Assembly: GCF_900111835.1 (NCBI RefSeq)
Contig: NZ_FOJP01000024.1
Coordinates: 1-64,000, forward strand
Length of the DNA: 64,000 nucleotides
Direction: 5' to 3'
From: Metapseudomonas otitidis
Lineage (GTDB): Bacteria; Pseudomonadota; Gammaproteobacteria; Pseudomonadales; Pseudomonadaceae
Below are positions 37,851 to 47,200 of the stretch, one piece after another. The translations under genes were made by a program, and so were the position numbers. The stretch's first letter is position 1. Each line of letters opens with the position of its first letter. The notes below the pieces were generated by a model that saw only the letters and a program-made list of their open reading frames with translations, searched no databases and was not told the origin of the DNA.

Positions 37851-39465
37851 CGCAAACCATTATTGTTTGCCTCACCCAAACAATCTGTCTCTCCAATTTT
37901 TCAATACTGCGAGCGTAAAGAGGACTAACTAGGGAGTTGCGGTTTGCAGCAAGCTTGCCCTCTGCATCAGCCAATACCGACCTGTGATCAGCTTCTAGCA
38001 TCGGACGAAAGTTTGGGCACCCATAACACCCCAATGGTCTCCCTAAAACAGTTGAACAGGTCGCGCAGGAATGCTTGTTGAGTGCCCCACCAACAGGGTT
38101 GAACTTATTGTCGACAATGACCTCATCGCCTTCCGGAACGACAGTTAAGGTATGGCTAAAAGCCTTCTTTAGAAACTCATTTCCGATATACTTTGTGTCA
38201 ATCTCTCTCCTAGATACATAATCCAAATCTATGTAATGCCTTGCAGCCGGCACGGTGACACCTGTCATCTTGGCCAATTGAACGGCGGGCAGACCATTTT
38301 GAGCACCGCGAGTTAATACGGTGTGACGAATTCTGTTGGAAGTAGCCATACATTCGACAGTTCGATCAGAGGCAACCGGAACCCATCTCATGGCCTGTGC
38401 AACTGCAGTCTCCGATATGTGGTAGGCAGTAGACTTTGGCGTAAACATGCTTTTGAACAAATCTAAAGAGTCAAATCGCACTTCAAAAAAATCAACCGCT
38501 GGAAACATAGGCATATCATTCATGAGGCTCAAGAGTTCAGATTGATCCACTTGAATCTCTGCTGAGTCCATCACTAGTCTGAGCCCTTCCAATACCACCC
38601 GTTTATAGTCTATAAGAACCCTTGAGATATATTCGGAAAGATGTATAGGATAGCGCTCGGGCCGCTCCCTTGAGAATTGTGCGCCCTTAGACTTAACTAT
38701 GAACACTCTAAGCTGCAATGTTTGCCCCCCTACCGTGCCGATTTCGTCCACAGGAAGAATTCCCGCGTCGCGAAAACTCGCACCCGAGGGGATCAAATCA
38801 GACCATTTCAATAGCGCAATTTGAATTGGCCGCCTTACGATGGAGAGCAACAACTTGTTAGTGACTATATTTCTGAGCCGCGCATATAGCCTCGGCGACT
38901 GAAAAAACAAAAGATCCCGACTGGCGCCCCAGTCGAACTCTTGTATATTTTCATTGATCTGCCTGGCTAACGAGTCAAACTCAATATCGCTTAGTGCCCC
39001 AATGGAAGGATCAAGAGTATTGTCTTTACCCTTGTCCAAATGTGTCCGCGTAAACTTGTGATATTCTTCATACCGTGTATTACCTTGCCTAGAGAGCGTC
39101 CCAAAGAACTGATTGAGCCCCTTCTTATTGTTTGTCTGCAGCCCACTCCATATAGATTTAACTCTGGCTAACGACGGAATGCCATTCAACATAAATGGCT
39201 TTACATTGCAAACGATACCTGACGCCGTACTCGCAGCCTTGGTTCGCACGTAGTCCACAAATACACTCAGAATTAATTTTTTATCATCATCTGGCATGTT
39301 AGACGAATGAACCCAGTCAACGCACAACCGTTTTCCTTTTCCATTATTCGGCAGTAATATCCATACATCGTCTGAGGTATTTACCATCAGGCCAGATTTG
39401 GCCGTAATCCATGAGCCTTCATTAGTCAGAGACTTAAAAACTTCCCGCCTCTTCTCGCGAGTCAT
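37813..39465 (-). CDS. ginB: Tyrosine recombinase GinB
   Basis: The product is 550 residues. Catalytic motifs are Arg in SIVRRPIQIALLKWSDL, the His/Arg box in SNRIRHTVLTRGAQNG, and MTGVTVPAARHYIDLDYVSR with the His and nucleophile Tyr. Downstream is a Cys cluster (CATCSTVLGRPLGCYGCPNFRPM) like that in ginC, then a helical tail. The ATG overlaps the ginA stop (ATGA). The protein should act with GinA and GinC in integration and excision of the island. Confidence 0.88.
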   Translation of the reverse strand: MTREKRREVFKSLTNEGSWITAKSGLMVNTSDDVWILLPNNGKGKRLCVDWVHSSNMPDDDKKLILSVFVDYVRTKAASTASGIVCNVKPFMLNGIPSLARVKSIWSGLQTNNKKGLNQFFGTLSRQGNTRYEEYHKFTRTHLDKGKDNTLDPSIGALSDIEFDSLARQINENIQEFDWGASRDLLFFQSPRLYARLRNIVTNKLLLSIVRRPIQIALLKWSDLIPSGASFRDAGILPVDEIGTVGGQTLQLRVFIVKSKGAQFSRERPERYPIHLSEYISRVLIDYKRVVLEGLRLVMDSAEIQVDQSELLSLMNDMPMFPAVDFFEVRFDSLDLFKSMFTPKSTAYHISETAVAQAMRWVPVASDRTVECMATSNRIRHTVLTRGAQNGLPAVQLAKMTGVTVPAARHYIDLDYVSRREIDTKYIGNEFLKKAFSHTLTVVPEGDEVIVDNKFNPVGGALNKHSCATCSTVLGRPLGCYGCPNFRPMLEADHRSVLADAEGKLAANRNSLVSPLYARSIEKLERQIVWVRQTIMVCDEELARRRTIDA

Positions 39466-40709
39466 TTTTGCTGATCCACTCTTTTTTGATGCGCCATTGA
39501 TATCTCTCTCGTCTTCAGCGCAATTCTCTTTTCATTATATCGTCTGTTCTGAGTCGTATTTTGCGACCAGCCCATGGCATATTTTCTAGCATCCTCAAGC
39601 AAAGCCGGATTGACCCCAAGCGACTCCCCTTTCTTATCAAAAATTTCATTCCATTTGTGGCGCAACAAATGAGGATGGACATGAAAGCCCAGCGATCTAG
39701 AGAGCTTTTGAAATATTGCATTTATTGCCTTTAAAGAAAGAGGCTGACCCGCAGTGCCTTTAGAGTCATTTTCGCTGACAAACACGAAGTCATGGAATTG
39801 CGCACGAGGAAAGACAATACGAACGTTGTCAATATAGAACTTAACCTTCTCCAAAAAACCTGGATCAACCGAGGCGAAGTGTGCTTTTGTCTTTTGATTG
39901 GGTTTTTCAGAGCGCGGATCTGTTGGATCATTTGCAGATCGATAAATAGCTAGCTGATCGTTAGTGCCATGAAATAGACAGTCAGAAATCTTCAATTTTG
40001 CCAGCGCACCTCTTCTGATGCCGCTTAGGACTAGCAAATTGACGATCAAGTAATTCCTCACCCTAGATGCTTTAAAGGGATTATTAGGAGATGACGGCAT
40101 CAACATCTCTAAAAACTTTACGAAAACGTCATCCGGGATCACCGATTCCTCAGGATCGCCGACATGTTGCTCTCCATTCTTGCCAAGGGCATCTTCATCT
40201 AACCTAATTTTTGAAATAAGCCCATTAAATTTATTTTTTGTTTTTTCGTCAGCATCTTGCACTTCGTGAAACTCATCGAACAGCCATAAAAGAAATTGTC
40301 GAAGTCGTCTGATGCGACCTTGCAAGGTTTCGCTAGCGACCTTTGTCATCCCTTTCTGATTGGCAACAATGATGTTCCTTAAATGTTTATCATTTATATC
40401 TAGAAATCTTATATTTATACCTTCATCACCAGAACCCTTACTTAAGCAGCATCTGTCATAGAACTGCATGTACTCCATCTGGGATATAAAAATGCCCGAT
40501 GCAACTCGTTCGGGTAGGTCAATATTTTTTTCCGAAAAGTACTGCAGCACGAACAGCAGTTCATTTGCGTACCTAAATCTCGTATTGGCCGATTTAGCAG
40601 ATAAAGCGCCATTGAGATAGCAGGAAACATACGGATCAATAGGGCAATCCGCTTCGTCCACTATCGACACGAAGGGCAACGAATTGAATTGGTATCGTTT
40701 GACTTTCAT
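39462..40709 (-). CDS. ginA: Tyrosine recombinase GinA
   Basis: The product is 415 residues from the ATG at 40709. A TTG three codons earlier is possible. It has a SAM-like N-terminal DNA-binding domain (SAKSANTRFRYANELLFVLQYF), then the catalytic domain: Arg in LVLSGIRRGALAKLKISD, His-x-x-Arg in HVHPHLLRHKWNEIFDK, and AMGWSQNTTQNRRYNEK with Trp and the Tyr nucleophile. It is first in the operon and lies nearest to the island end, as in described GInts. Confidence 0.88.
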   Translation of the reverse strand: MKVKRYQFNSLPFVSIVDEADCPIDPYVSCYLNGALSAKSANTRFRYANELLFVLQYFSEKNIDLPERVASGIFISQMEYMQFYDRCCLSKGSGDEGINIRFLDINDKHLRNIIVANQKGMTKVASETLQGRIRRLRQFLLWLFDEFHEVQDADEKTKNKFNGLISKIRLDEDALGKNGEQHVGDPEESVIPDDVFVKFLEMLMPSSPNNPFKASRVRNYLIVNLLVLSGIRRGALAKLKISDCLFHGTNDQLAIYRSANDPTDPRSEKPNQKTKAHFASVDPGFLEKVKFYIDNVRIVFPRAQFHDFVFVSENDSKGTAGQPLSLKAINAIFQKLSRSLGFHVHPHLLRHKWNEIFDKKGESLGVNPALLEDARKYAMGWSQNTTQNRRYNEKRIALKTREISMAHQKRVDQQK

Positions 40710-40718
40710 GATTGACAA

Positions 40719-40864
40719 AAAAGCTAGTCCAATAACCGATTTAGTTACAAACTAGCCCACAAATGAGTTCTGTCAAACGAGAGGAAAGAAAAAGCGACGG
40801 AAGGCGGGGCTTACAGGCAATGTCTACAGGTTTATAGGCTTTACAAATATTTTTTTGGTTATAA
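40719..40864. other. Island right end and ginABCD promoter region
   Basis: About 146 bp between the ginA start region and the ttcA junction. It contains AT-rich stretches (for example CAAATATTTTTTTGG near 40,842) and two short repeats, CTTACAGGCAATG and CTACAGGTTTATAG-like. The recombination site is expected at its right edge, at CTTGCCGCC (40,865-40,873). The matching left site is outside the window. Confidence 0.55.
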
Positions 40865-40993
40865 CTTGCCGCCGGACAGGCAGACCATCACCTTGTCGCC
40901 GTCCTCGATCATGTTGAAGTCGGCGATGGCCTCGCCGGCCTGGCGACGGATGCGTTTCTGCAGCTTGTTCTGGTTGACCGAAAGGGTGCCCAT
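40859..40993 (-). pseudogene. ttcA: ttcA (tRNA 2-thiocytidine synthetase), N-terminal stub cut by the island
   Basis: From the ATG at 40993 the frame reads [20 protein letters not shown], then [23 protein letters not shown], and then Leu-stop supplied by island DNA. TtcA normally continues SGGKDSYTML and is about 270-300 residues long. It thiolates cytidine 32 of some tRNAs using ATP and an iron-sulfur cluster. Only about 43 residues remain. The PP-loop SGGKDS is split between Lys and Asp. The neighbouring DnaJ-related gene is a usual ttcA neighbour in Pseudomonas. Confidence 0.9.
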
Positions 40994-41136
40994 GGTGCTC
41001 TGGAGTCCGGGTGCGATGCGAAAAGCTGGCCATTTTACGCACAAAGCACGCGCCGCCCCAGTCCCTCCAGAGCCCGGGCGACCACCTGCGGCCCGCGTCG
41101 CATTCCCCGTGCAGCACAACCTGCTAGGCTCGCCCG

Positions 41137-41730
41137 ATGAATCACGACCTCGACCCCACCCAGGACCTCGCCGACCAGGTGCTCGACCTGCTGCGCGCCG
41201 CCCCCGACGGCCTCGGCGAGTTCGAGCTGATCAAGCGCCTCAAGGCCGGTCACAGCACCCACATCCCCCAGCTCGGCCTGAACGACCACCTGGTGCTGTT
41301 CCGCACCCACTTCCTGCTGTTCAACGCCCTCTATCGTCTGCGCGACCGCCTGCTGGCCGAACGCAGCGGCTGGCTGGCCATCGGCGCCCTGCACATCCAG
41401 CTGCTGCCCTACCAGGCCGGCGAGGCCGCCCTGGAGGCACCCGACCCGCTGCGCGCCTACTACCTGGACATGAACCAGCTGCGCGACACCACCGAGCGCG
41501 ACGTCGACCGCCTGCTGGCCAGCTTCTGGACGCGCATGCAGGGCGGCGAAGAGAAGCGTGCCGCCCTGGAACTGTTCGAGCTGGACACCGAGGCCCCGCT
41601 GGACCTCGCCGTGATCCGCCGCCGCTACCGCCAGCTGGTCAGCCTGCACCACCCCGACCGGGGCGGCAGCACCAGCCGCCTGCAGTCGATCAACAAAGCG
41701 ATGGAAATATTGCAACGCTATTACCACTGA
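41137..41730 (+). CDS. DnaJ-related co-chaperone-like protein
   Basis: The product is 197 residues. The N-terminal domain ([48 protein letters not shown]) belongs to the DNAJ-related family. The C-terminal J-domain is short, with [37 protein letters not shown], including the HPD motif needed to stimulate Hsp70 ATPase. It is likely cytoplasmic. It stands divergent from ttcA and is a core chromosomal gene. Confidence 0.9.
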   Translation: MNHDLDPTQDLADQVLDLLRAAPDGLGEFELIKRLKAGHSTHIPQLGLNDHLVLFRTHFLLFNALYRLRDRLLAERSGWLAIGALHIQLLPYQAGEAALEAPDPLRAYYLDMNQLRDTTERDVDRLLASFWTRMQGGEEKRAALELFELDTEAPLDLAVIRRRYRQLVSLHHPDRGGSTSRLQSINKAMEILQRYYH

Positions 41731-41883
41731 GGGTTAAGCGCGATTTGCTCTAAAGCCCCGAGCTGCGCGGCCTCCAGCCTGCCCTATACTGCGACACAAG
41801 GTCGCAGGCCCAGCCCACCGGCAGGCCCGCACCCCGCGCCCCGAACAGGGGGCGGTCTCATAAAAAGAGAGGAGGTGTTCAGC

Positions 41884-42483
41884 ATGATCCATCACGTCTG
41901 GGGGCTCTTCACCCATCCCGATCAGGAATGGCAGGACATTCGTGGCGAAGAAGAAAGCATCAGCCACATGTACCTCACCCACATCCTGATCCTCGCTGCC
42001 ATACCCGCTATCTCCGCCTACATCGGCACCACCCAGGTCGGCTGGGTGATCGGCAAGGGCGACCCCGTGCTACTCACACCATCCAGCGCCCTGCAGATGA
42101 CGGTGCTGTCCTACCTGGCCATGCTCGCCGGCGTCGCCGTCATGGGCGCCTTCATCCACTGGATGGCGCGCACCTACGACGCCTCGCCGAGCCTGACCGA
42201 GTGCATCGTGTTCGCCGCCTACACCGCCACCCCGCTGTTCATCGGTGGCCTCGCCGCGCTCTACCCGCACCTGTGGCTGGGCATGGTCATCGGCACCGCC
42301 GCCATCTGCTATACGGTGTACCTGCTCTACGTGGGCATACCGACCTTCATGAACATCCCGCAGGACGAAGGCTTCCTCTTCTCCAGCTCCGTGCTGGCGG
42401 TAGGCCTGGTGGTGCTGGTGGCCATGATCGCCACCTCCGTCATCCTCTGGGGCATGGGCGTCGGCCCCGTCTACATCCGCTGA
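41884..42483 (+). CDS. Yip1-family membrane protein
   Basis: The product is 199 residues with about five membrane helices. The sequence begins MIHHVWGLFTHPDQEWQDIR and carries LILAAIPAISAYIGTTQVGW, VAVMGAFIHWMARTYDASPS, AAYTATPLFIGGLAALYPHLWL and LLYVGIPTFMNIPQDEGFLFSSSVLAVGL, which is the Yip1 (PF04893) pattern. A strong AGGAGG lies upstream of the ATG. The function of bacterial Yip1 proteins is unknown. A paralogue follows immediately. Confidence 0.88.
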   Translation: MIHHVWGLFTHPDQEWQDIRGEEESISHMYLTHILILAAIPAISAYIGTTQVGWVIGKGDPVLLTPSSALQMTVLSYLAMLAGVAVMGAFIHWMARTYDASPSLTECIVFAAYTATPLFIGGLAALYPHLWLGMVIGTAAICYTVYLLYVGIPTFMNIPQDEGFLFSSSVLAVGLVVLVAMIATSVILWGMGVGPVYIR

Positions 42484-42633
42484 CCGTCTTGCCGTGAACC
42501 GGGCCACCCCACGGGGTGGCCCTTTGCTGTGCGCCGTACCACTCGCCGAAAAAGTTGAAACCTCCCCCGCCGCTGTCCTCCAACCTTTCGAGACCGGGCC
42601 CGCGCCCGACCACCGGAACAGAAGGAGACGGAC

Positions 42634-43230
42634 ATGGCCCCGCACCTGCTCACCCTCTTCACCCGCCCCGAGCAAGCCTGGCAGGACATCCGCGCCCAGG
42701 AGACCCGCAACCCGCTGCACTACCTCGGGCACCTGCTGCTGCTCGCCCTCATCCCCGCCATCAGCCTCTACATCGGCACCACCGTGGTCGGCTGGAGCCT
42801 GGCCGAGGACGAAGTGGTGCGCCTCGACACCGCCAGCGCCCTGGAGCTGTGCGCCGGCCTGTACCTGGCCGCCGTGCTCGGCACCCTGCTGATGGGCGCC
42901 TTCGTGCGCTGGATGGCGCGAGCCTTCGAAACCCGCCCCGGCTTCAACGAATGCGTCGGCTTCGTCGCCTACACCGCCACCCCGCTGTTCATCGCCGGGC
43001 TCGCCGCGCTCTACCCCACCCGCTGGCTGGCCGTGCTGGTCCTGGGCCTGGCCGGTGCCTACGCCAGCGTCCTGCTCTACCTGGGCACCCCGGTGTTCAT
43101 GCGCCTGAACCGTGAGCAGGCCTTCCTCTACGCCTCCTCGATCTGGGGCGTCGGGCTGCTGGTGCTGGTGAACGTGCTGGTCTCGATGATCCTCCACTGG
43201 CACCTCTACCTGACCCCGGAATACCGCTGA
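42634..43230 (+). CDS. Yip1-family membrane protein, tandem paralogue
   Basis: The 198-residue product is similar throughout to the preceding protein (TLFTRPEQAWQDIRAQE, ALIPAISLYIGTTVVGW, LLMGAFVRWMARAFETRPGFNECVGFVAYTATPLFIAGLAALYPTRWL, LLYLGTPVFMRLNREQAFLYASSIWGVGLLVL). The two genes arose by tandem duplication. They are 150 bp apart, and GAAGGAGA precedes the second start. No specific function is known. Confidence 0.87.
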   Translation: MAPHLLTLFTRPEQAWQDIRAQETRNPLHYLGHLLLLALIPAISLYIGTTVVGWSLAEDEVVRLDTASALELCAGLYLAAVLGTLLMGAFVRWMARAFETRPGFNECVGFVAYTATPLFIAGLAALYPTRWLAVLVLGLAGAYASVLLYLGTPVFMRLNREQAFLYASSIWGVGLLVLVNVLVSMILHWHLYLTPEYR

Positions 43231-43310
43231 CCCGGTCGCACCACTCGGCAGGAGAACGCAGCGGGCGTCCACCGCTTTGGGCATAATCGCCGCACTCTGG
43301 AGTGCCCCTT

Positions 43311-43805
43311 ATGCCCGAGCAGTTACACGCCCGCGTCGAAGCCTGCTACCAGCAGGCAGAAGCCTTCTTCCAACGCCCGTTCACCCGCCCCGAGGTCAGC
43401 TTCAAGCTGCGCGGCCAGAAGGCCGGCGTCGCCCACCTGACCGAAAACCGCCTGCGCTTCAACCTGCAGCTGTACCGGGAGAACCGCGAGGACTTCCTGC
43501 GCCAGACCGTCGCCCACGAAGTCGCCCACCTGGTCGCCCATCAACTGTTCGGCCCGCGCATCCAGCCCCATGGCGAGGAATGGCAGCTGATCATGCGCGG
43601 CGTCTACGAACTGCCGCCCAACCGCTGCCACAGCTACGAAGTGCAGCGCCGCACGGTGAACCGCTTCATCTACCTCTGCGCCTGCCCCGACGGCGAATTC
43701 CCCTTCTCCCCCCAGCGCCACGCCCTGGTCGGCCGAGGGCGCCGCTACTTCTGCCGGCGCTGCCGGGCCACCCTGCGCTTCAGCGGGGAGCAGCGGCAGG
43801 AATAG
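43311..43805 (+). CDS. sprT: SprT-like zinc metallopeptidase-fold protein
   Basis: The product is 164 residues. The zinc motif is HEVAH in TVAHEVAHLVAHQLFG, near residue 70, and a downstream His occurs in HGEEWQLIMRGVYELPPNRCHSYE. The C-terminus has a zinc-ribbon pattern (YLCACPDGEF, YFCRRCRATLRF). SprT resembles the protease domain of eukaryotic Spartan. The bacterial protein has no established substrate. The ATG at 43311 is used because family proteins start MPEQLxxRVE. It is a core gene in Pseudomonas. Confidence 0.9.
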   Translation: MPEQLHARVEACYQQAEAFFQRPFTRPEVSFKLRGQKAGVAHLTENRLRFNLQLYRENREDFLRQTVAHEVAHLVAHQLFGPRIQPHGEEWQLIMRGVYELPPNRCHSYEVQRRTVNRFIYLCACPDGEFPFSPQRHALVGRGRRYFCRRCRATLRFSGEQRQE

Positions 43806-43818
43806 GCCGTTCCTGCCC

Positions 43819-44157
43819 TCAATACGGCAACGCCCCATCATCCGGCACCAGCCCCGACAACCCCTCCACCTGCGCCCGGGTGTTGGCCCGGTGCTGCAGC
43901 TTGTTGCGCGCGGCCTCGGGCAGGTCGGTGAAGCGCATCACCCCACGGTCCACCAGCACGTTCACCAGGTCCTCGATGACCCGCACCAGCTCCAGGTCCG
44001 AATGCTGCAGCGACAGCAGGTGCTCGTGCAGCGAGCGGCTCGCCAGCCAGCTGCGCACCTCCGGGTCGGCTTCCGGCACCCGGTGGGTCATCCCCGGGAA
44101 GGCCTCGTGCTCCACCCGCAGCACCCGGCCCCGCTCGTCTCGTTGTACGTAGACCAT
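43819..44157 (-). CDS. Small conserved Pseudomonas protein (often labelled tryptophan synthase beta-like)
   Basis: The product is about 112 residues from the ATG at 44157 (MVYVQRDERGRVLRVEHEAFPG). It contains DPEVRSWLASRSLHEHLLSLQHSDLELVRVIEDLVNVLVDRGVMRFTDLPEAARNKLQHRANTRAQVEG, an all-helical protein. Pseudomonas genomes often label it tryptophan synthase subunit beta like, but it is far too short to be that enzyme and has no pyridoxal-phosphate lysine motif. Function is unknown. It is convergent with sprT and downstream of the giant adhesin gene. Confidence 0.8.
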   Translation of the reverse strand: MVYVQRDERGRVLRVEHEAFPGMTHRVPEADPEVRSWLASRSLHEHLLSLQHSDLELVRVIEDLVNVLVDRGVMRFTDLPEAARNKLQHRANTRAQVEGLSGLVPDDGALPY

Positions 44158-44214
44158 CGACTTCACCCTCTGTAGCCCAGGAAGGAACAACCACCGCCCC
44201 TCCACACGTGAAAA

Positions 44215-44240
44215 GGCCCGCCTCCAAAAGGAGGCGGGCC
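44215..44240 (-). terminator. Rho-independent terminator of the giant adhesin gene
   Basis: Perfect 11-bp arms (GGCCCGCCTCC and its complement) with a 4-base loop. On the minus strand they are followed by TTTTCAC. It lies just past the adhesin stop codon. Confidence 0.9.
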
Positions 44241-44250
44241 CTGCCCCGCA

Positions 44251-47200
44251 TCAGACCGTATCGGTCTTCAGCGTGCCGTCACCCAGCATCCCGCTGATCA
44301 CCCCCGCCGCATCGGCTGCGCCGTAGGCTGCCTGCAGGTTGATGCCATCGAGCACGATGGTCGGCCCGCCCGTACCGCTGCCACTGCCGTTGCTGTCCAC
44401 CGTGATGGTGGTGTTGGTGCCGAAGCTGAAGGTCAGGTACTGGCTCAGGCTACCCAGGTTGGCCTGTTCCCCGGTCAGCAGCTGCGACAGGTCCAGCGCA
44501 TCCACACCCTTGGTGAAGTCGGTGATGTGGGTGGTACCGGTGTCGCCCAACAGCCACTTGAAGGTGTCGGCGCCGTCGCCGCCGGTGAGGGTGTCGTTGC
44601 CGCCCGCGCCGATCAGCGTGTCATTGCCGGCCAGCCCGCTGAGCACGTTGGCCCCGCTGTTGCCAGTGAGGGTGTCGTTGAAGTTCGAGCCCGTCAGGTT
44701 CTCGATGTTCACCAGGGTGTCCAGCCCTGCCCCGCCGGTGTTTTGCTGCCCGGTGATGCCCAGGCTGACGTTGACCCCGGCAGTGGCGTCCTGGTAGCCG
44801 GCGGTATCGGTGCCACTGCCGCCATCCAGGTAGTCATTGCCGGAACCGCCCACCAGCAGGTCGTTGCCGGCCCCGCCGTTGAGGGTGTCGTCGCCGTCGT
44901 TGCCCAGCAGCACGTCGTTGCCACCGTTGCCGTTGAGGGTGTGCCCACCCGCCAGGCCGTCCACCAGCAGGTTGTCGCTGCTGTTGCCATCGAGGATCCC
45001 GTCGGTGTCACGGGTCAGACTGACCGAGGCAGTCGTCGACTCGGCGATGTAGCTGAAGGAGCCCCCCAGCGTGCCGGTGTCGGTGACGCTCACCACCCCG
45101 GCCGCCAAGGTCGCGGTCATCCCGCTGGCACTGCCCACGGTACTGATGTGCAAGGTGCTGGTGTCCGGGTCGGTGTCGTTGTACAGCAGTGCCCATTCCG
45201 GCACCGGCACCGTGACCCCCGAGGCCACGTTGGTGATCAGCGAATCACCGGTCAGCGTCGGTGCATCGTTCACCAGGGTGACGTTGATGGTCGCCGTGTC
45301 CACCGCCGTCAGCGCGCCACCTCCGATGGCGCCGGCGTCGTTGATCATCAGCATCAGCGCCACCGCAGCCGCCGTGTTGGTGCTGGCCAGGAAGGAAATG
45401 CTCCCCGCCGAGCCGGCCCCTGTGTCGATCCCTGCCAGCAGGTTGTTCAGCTGGGTCAGGGTGCCGCGGAAGGTCACCTGCGACGTGCCGTTGCCGGTGA
45501 TGTTGGTCACCCCGCTGTTCCCCGCCGAGACGGTCAGCGCGCCCTGGGCCACCGCCAGGGTCACGGTGCGCAGGTCGCTGCCGCCGTCCACGTCACCCAC
45601 GCTCATGCCGGTGCCGCTGAGGGTCAGGCTGCTCTTCTCGCCGATGCTGTAGGTGAGCCGGCTGATGTCGGCGGTCGGCGCATCGTTCACCGGGGTGACG
45701 TTGAAGGTGATGGTGTTCGGGTTCGGATCGAGGTTGATCCCGCCGTTGGCCGTCCCACCGTTGTCCTGCACCTGGAAGGTGAACTTCGCATAGCCGTTGC
45801 CATTGGCGTTGGCCGCCGGGCTGAACACCAGCTTGCCGGCTGCCAGGTCGGCGGCCGAGACGAAGGTCCCGGCGCTGATGGCGCTGCCGTTGAGCAGCAG
45901 CGTACCGGCCGTGGGCAGCGTGGTGATCTTCACCGCCGCCAGGCTGTTGCCCTCGCTGTCGGAGAAGCCGAAGTTGGCCGCCGTCAGCACATGGCTGGTG
46001 TCCTCCAGCAGGCTCAGGGTGGCGTCGGCACCGGCCGGCGGGCTGTTGGCGTCGATCACGTTGATGGTCAGGTTGGCGCTGTCCGGGGTGCCGTCACTGT
46101 CCACCAAGGTGTAGCTGAACTGCTCGGTGACGTTGGCGGTGAGCCCTTCCGGCGCCACGTAGCTCCAGGCCCCGGTGGCGAAGTTGAAGGTCAGCTTGCC
46201 GTGCAGCGGCGTGTCGATCCCGGTGAGCTGGTTGCCGCTGATGGGCGAGCCGCTGCTCGGGGTGATGGTGCTGCTGCCGTTCCAGGTGTAGGTGATGCTG
46301 CCGATGGTGATGGACTTGATGTAGCCCGCGCCGTCCGGCCCGTAGCTGTCGTCGTCGGCGGTGCCGGCCACGCCATCGGAGCCCTTGAGCACGTTGCCGG
46401 TCACATCGCCGCCAACCACCTGCCCCAGCAGCGCATCCACCAGTTGGCCGAAGCCGGAGACGCTCAGCGGCGAGCCCTGGCCGTCGAGGTCGACGTCCTG
46501 CAGGCGCGCGGTGTTGATGCCGTCGCCGATACCCACCGTGGTGACGTTGATGCCGTTGTTGTCGACGAAATTGTTCCAGGCCGTCGACGTGGCATCGGTC
46601 AGCGAGTTGCCACCGCTACCGGTCTGCTCGTTGGGGTTGCCGTCACTGATGAACACCACCTGGTTGCTCCAGCCGGCAATCGGCTGGTACACGCCCATGG
46701 TTTCCTGGATGCCCGCGGTGAAGTCGGTGCCGTCGGCGAACGGCCGGGTACCGCCCTCGGCGGGGTTGAGGCTGGCGATCAGCGCCGAGAACGCCTCCAC
46801 GCTGGTGACCGGCGCATAGGAGGTGGCCGTCGACGAGAAGGCCACGATCTGCAGTTGCACATGGCCGCTGGTGCCGTCGAACAGCTCGCTGCCGGCCTGG
46901 CGCACCGCACTGAGCATCTGGTTCAGCTCGGTGTTGTCGATGCTGCCGCTGAAGTCCAGCACGAAGACCACGTTGAAGTCCTGGCCGTGCCCTTCCACCA
47001 CGCTGGCCACGTCGTCCTTCGCATCCGGCCCGTTGTCCACGGCCACCACGTTGATGGTGGTGTGGGCGGTGTTGGAGTCGGTGGCGCCGTCGTTCACCGT
47101 CACCGTCACGTCACGCGGGGTGGTGCTCGGCGTGTTGCTGGTGTTGGAGAAGCGGATCGCCTCCAGCGCCGTCTCGTAGGTGGCCTGGCTGGCCACGCCG

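Noticed and set aside
35111..40709. Reading the recombinase trio as a RIT (recombinase-in-trio) element
   Set aside because: RIT elements have three recombinases but not the fourth helix-turn-helix gene, and they do not normally define the end of a large cargo island. The four-gene GInt pattern fits better, though it has not been tested by alignment.
40800..41000. A tRNA gene as integration site of the island
   Set aside because: No tRNA-like sequence lies at the border. The target is the coding sequence of ttcA.
43819..44157. Tryptophan synthase beta subunit
   Set aside because: The protein has only about 112 residues and no pyridoxal-phosphate site. The name is a carried-over label for a small protein of unknown function.
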